A DNA stretch of 64,000 bases, taken from contig NC_092569.1 in NCBI RefSeq assembly GCF_037975245.1, forward strand, positions 10,465,001 to 10,529,000, written 5' to 3'. A program made the position numbers and the translations under genes. The notes beneath the pieces were generated by a model, which saw nothing but the letters and a program-made list of their open reading frames with translations, ran no database searches and was not told where the DNA came from. This DNA comes from Apostichopus japonicus. Lineage: Eukaryota; Echinodermata; Holothuroidea; Aspidochirotida; Stichopodidae. Positions within the stretch are counted from its first letter, which is position 1. Each line of letters starts with the position of its first letter. Positions 60,271 to 64,000 of the stretch are shown here, piece after piece.

Positions 60271-60984
60271 TTAGTCATGTCCTTCCTGAATGTTCAGCCC
60301 ATGAGGTTGAATGGTACGAAGGCATTGCATCCAGAGCCTCTCTCTGCTGATTCGTACTAGGTCAGGACGGCTACCTAAGGATTCAATCCCCTGTAGGGAC
60401 ATGTCGTAAATGGTATGGTTGGGAAGGTTAAAATGTTCTCCAACTGGGGTCTCAGTCTTCATGGTGTTGACTGTGGATCTGTGACCATAGAATCGCTTCT
60501 TGAGGGTGGTTTTGGTTTCGCCAACATACTGGATGCCGCAAACTCTACAAGAGATCAGATAGATGACATTGGTGGTAGTGCAAGTGATGTGACCCTTAGT
60601 CTTGTGTGTGAGTTGCATGCTGTGGCTGGTGATGGAATTGGATTCAACAATGTGGTGGCTGCAGACGATGCATCTCGAAGTACGATCACATTTGAAGGTA
60701 CCATGCTGAATGGGTGTGGGGTTAGAAGTTAGAGGGGGAACAGCAGCACGTACAAGAAGGTCTCGTAGGTTGCGTGGTCGTCTGTAGGCGATGATGGGTA
60801 TTTCAGGGACGGCTCGTTGGAGTCTATCTGAAGTGAGGAGAATGTTGTGGTTGTTAGAGGTGATTTTCTGAAGGGGAGGAAGATTTGGGTGGAAAGTAAC
60901 AACCAGGGGCAGCTTGTTGTCGCAATCTCGTCCCTTTTTGTCCTTCACTGCCAAAGTAGATGATCTGGAAAGGGAGCGGACTCT
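60271..60984 (-). pseudogene. Penelope-like element C-terminal endonuclease fragment (GIY-YIG)
   Basis: The frame is open for 238 codons from the truncation point at 60984 to the stop at 60271; no true start codon exists because the 5' part is missing. Numbering from TTG at 60954: RPRNLRDLLVRA at 59-70 is the conserved linker; a Cys/His cluster C89, C95, C98, H100, H101 and H111 matches the zinc-binding motif of Penelope endonucleases; the GIY-YIG core is VIYLISCRVCGIQYVGET (130-147), with R154, H158, candidate catalytic E173 in VGEHF and N221. The family nicks target DNA for primed reverse transcription. The remaining frame has no internal stop, which suggests recent insertion. Confidence 0.88.
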
Positions 60985-61110
60985 CTGGATTCATAAGTGA
61001 CAGAAAGTTGAAATGTTTTGACCACTGAAGTGGTATTTGCAACTAAGGCTAGCAGCTCACTTTATCTGTGAATGCTAGAGCAGTTACCATCATGTTGGCA
61101 TACTCCAAGT

Positions 61111-61852
61111 GTACCTTTTAATCTGAGTACCTATTACTCTGAGAACCTATTACTCTGAGTACCTATTAATCTGAGTACCCAATAATCTGAGTATCCATTA
61201 ATCTGAGTACTAATCAATCTGAGTACCTACTAATCTGTGTACCTATTAATCTGAGTAGCTATTAATCTGAGTACCTATTAATCTGAGAACCTATTAATCT
61301 GAGTACCTATTAATCTGAGCACCTATAATCTGAGTACCCATTACTCTGAGTACCTATTAATCTGAGTACCTATTACTCTGAGAACCTATTACTCTGAGAA
61401 CCTATTAATCTGAGTACCTATTAATCTGAGTACCTATTAATCTGAGTACCTATTACTCTGAGAACCTATTACTCTGAGTTCCTATTAATCTGAGTACCTA
61501 TTAATCTGAGTACCTATTAATCTGAGTACCTTTGAATCTGAGTACCTATTAATCTGAGTACCTATTACTCTGAGTTCCTTTTAATCTGAGTACCTATTCA
61601 TCTGAGTACCTTTGAATCTGAGTACCTTTTAATATGAGTACCTATTAATCTGAGTTCCTTTTAATCTGAGTACCCATTAATCTGAGTACCTTTTAATTTG
61701 AGTACCTATTAATATGAGTACCTATTAATCTGAGTACCTTTTAATCTGAGTACCTATTAATCTGAGTTCCTATTAATCTGAGTACCTATTAATCTGAGTA
61801 CCTATTAATCTGAGTACCTATTAATCTGAGTACCTATTAACCTGTTTGATGG
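61111..61852. repeat. 16-bp minisatellite, about 46 units
   Basis: Tandem copies of ACCTATTAATCTGAGT run almost without indels. Variants include ATTACTCTGAGA, GAGTTCC and TTTTAATCT. Units at the right end (after about 61740) are nearly uniform, while the middle and left are more mixed, suggesting recent expansion at one side. Confidence 0.96.
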
Positions 61853-64000
61853 CTCTTTTGCAGGAAATATTGCCAAAAAGAATCAAAGCCTATGAGTCTT
61901 TCAAACATCATTCTACATAATGGGATTTGGTTTGGATGTTAAAGCAAAAAATAATTTCATGATTCATGATTTTGTTTGCTCAACAAGTTTGTGATCACTG
62001 TAAAGATGTCCCTGTCTTTCCAATTCTCTGAATACTAAACCTAATACATATATTTTCAAATGTCCAATTCACTAAATATTGAAAAGAAGCAAAGAAGCAA
62101 CTATATAGAAACATCACCAATGGACAGACAGAATGACAAAGGTATGGGGGAGGGGAAGAGGGGGAGGGAGAGGGGCCTAGGGGAAATGGTAAAGCTAGGT
62201 GCAACATCCAGAGGCTCCTGCGAGGTACTGTCAGTTAAGGAAATTTGCCCTGTTGTTAAGCAGATGGTTGAAAAGTCGAAACTTTTTCACAACGAAGAGG
62301 AACAAACAGCATCAAATGAAAGAGAAATAAACTAGAAAAAAACCTACAACTTAAGGTAACTCTAGATGCAGAAGGTCAAGTGACATAGCGAGATGGTCAT
62401 CGATGAAAAGTGAAGCATTCAGGCAACAGACAAATTTCATAGATTAGGAAGACAGGAAAGTGCTTATTGCTGATTTAAGACGGTTATTAACGAAGGAGCA
62501 ATGTATTAAACATATATACTGTGGTGATTAGATATACAGTATGTTTAGACTACACAATCGCCCAAACTATATGACATTGTACATTGTCATTGAACTTAAA
62601 AGGCATCAATGCTACAACGCATGAAAAGGGAAATTTAATATCCTACTAAGGAGAGGTGCACTTAACGGTCGGGTACAATTACTGTATGTTTAACCCTAAA
62701 AATAATTCTGAAAAATTTACTGAAAATATGATCAAACATTTCCCTGCTTCATCAAAGTTGTTTTAAATGATTCCAAAAATGTATTTCATAATTCCTTATA
62801 CTGCTGTCCTCCCTATTGTCATTTTTTCATTCTTTTTGTTTAATTTTGTTTAATTCTGGGTTAATTGTAAGAACGACATTTAGATTTCCATCCCATCACA
62901 AATATATATATAAAGCAAAAATCTACAATGAAAGTTGAAACAAATTTAATAAATTAGTTTCATGGTAGAGCAGACACTCATGACATATGCATGACTTAGG
63001 GACTGAGTCATGCACACACTATCTGATTGAAATAAGGCATATACATACTGCATACTGTGGGCATGCTGCACGGTCTACTGATAGACCATCAAGTTGGCTG
63101 AGAAAACTCTAGAAGTTGAGGCAGACTAGAACCTCAACCTATCAAATACAAGAGGGAGAGATGAGAAGCCAGATAATCTGCTGGATATCATAATTTATAG
63201 CAGTATTTAACTGCACAACAATCCTTCATTGCTCTAATGGTGAACTAGGAGCTGCTGCAGACTATGATAAAATACCCTTCATAAGTACATAAAAAGCAAG
63301 TATTATCCCTAGAACGCAAATTTATGACCTATTAAAGTACAATAAATGGGATGAATATCATATATAATTTATAACTTTTTCATTTTATTAAGACACAGGA
63401 TAGATTTAATTGCAATATTCTGGCAATTTGCATTTGCCGGTTCGCAATTAAATTCGGAGAAGGTGGGGGCGGATACGATTATTAATGTCAAACAGCCAAA
63501 CTAGACACTGCCTGTAACTAGTCTAGCCTAGTTAGATAGGCCACCGAAATTTGCATACTGTAGCACTAGGAAGGTCATTTATGCTTCAACATAGTATATA
63601 CTAGTTTTAATTGTCTCGGACAGCGAGAAATCGAGAAGAAAGAATATCATCATTTTTAAACTCAAAAATAAATGCTAAAAGAAAATAATTCAATAAGAAA
63701 TCAACAATAGCTTGATTCTGACACAACAATAGAAGCCCCCGGCAACTACTGTATTTACATGTATACCATCAGTGAACAGTTTGCACTTATAGAGTGCCAT
63801 CAACTATACAAATATATGCAGTAGGAAGATTTAAATAACAAAACGTACATGAACAAAAAATCAAGACGAGTACAATGTAAAATGAGGTTGTATCACTCAT
63901 AATCCATCGTTAAAATCTACTGCAACTGTACACTGATGTCTAAATCATATTTCTATTGTAGCATCAGTGGGACGAATCAGGAAATTCAGTTTAATGGAGT
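61853..64000. other. no recognised features
   Basis: AT-rich sequence with a G/A-rich patch at about 62145-62185. Small open frames there have no motif. The window ends without a boundary signal. Confidence 0.55.

Larger units (their letters stand above)
59844..60985 (-). mobile_element. 5'-truncated Penelope-like retroelement
   Basis: A 1142-bp insertion flanked by a perfect 13-bp target duplication. Read on the minus strand it opens inside a coding frame at 60984, runs through a GIY-YIG endonuclease to a stop at 60271, continues as a pyrimidine-rich 3' untranslated region and ends with a hammerhead-like motif and an AT-rich end (TTTTATTTTATTTTG). The reverse transcriptase that normally precedes the endonuclease is missing, so the copy is dead on arrival. 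Endonuclease after reverse transcriptase and hammerhead motifs are known hallmarks of Penelope-like elements. Confidence 0.9.

Noticed and set aside
60415-60732. 105-codon plus-strand open frame
   Set aside because: Opposite-strand shadow of the Penelope endonuclease frame.

Overview
This is a gene-poor, intron-like, AT-rich metazoan window dominated by mobile elements and tandem repeats. No bacterial or phage features are visible. Spliced exons, a Ty3/gypsy element, a Penelope-like element, tRNA-derived SINEs, MITEs and abundant TACTGTA/TACAGTA strings suggest a marine invertebrate, perhaps an echinoderm such as a sea cucumber. That placement is an inference, not a demonstration.

Host gene: one host locus can be supported, on the minus strand. 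The anchor exon (21812-21997) encodes IFKPWKWRKKKK, the signature of the phosphatase-and-actin-regulator (PHACTR) family. A 51-nt exon (12116-12166) with good splice sites continues it in phase, and a weaker third exon candidate lies at 395-459. Upstream, two candidate first coding exons (36314-36389 and 24341-24449) both end in the phase that the anchor exon accepts, so alternative promoters are plausible. Most of positions 1 to about 36.4 kb is therefore probably intron of one long gene whose 3' part lies beyond position 1.

Mobile elements: an apparently complete Ty3/gypsy retrotransposon occupies 43709-52217. It has two 1237-bp LTRs with no difference seen, an intact Gag frame, an intact 1468-codon Pol frame with every catalytic motif, and a textbook -1 frameshift signal joining the two. 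A 5'-truncated Penelope-like element (59844-60985, minus) keeps its GIY-YIG endonuclease, a hammerhead-ribozyme-like motif and a 13-bp target duplication. A decayed relative with a broken ribozyme core lies near 17.9 kb. Smaller elements are a hAT MITE with a perfect 8-bp duplication (31749-32109), a TTAA-flanked MITE (18577-18933) with a fragment of a relative at 35.2 kb, a 366-bp inverted-repeat element (8730-9095), a tRNA-derived SINE with an ACAT tail (21457-21726), two copies of a repeat with an internal tRNA-like segment (8048-8229 and 52278-52471), and weaker candidates.

Tandem repeats: a 106-bp array at the left edge, a roughly 92-bp satellite with two-unit higher-order structure (1741-3010), a polypurine minisatellite (19932-20432), a TACAG array (35713-35940), a 41/43-bp alternating array (58236-58611) and a 16-bp minisatellite of about 46 units (61111-61852). 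Other long stretches hold nothing recognisable.
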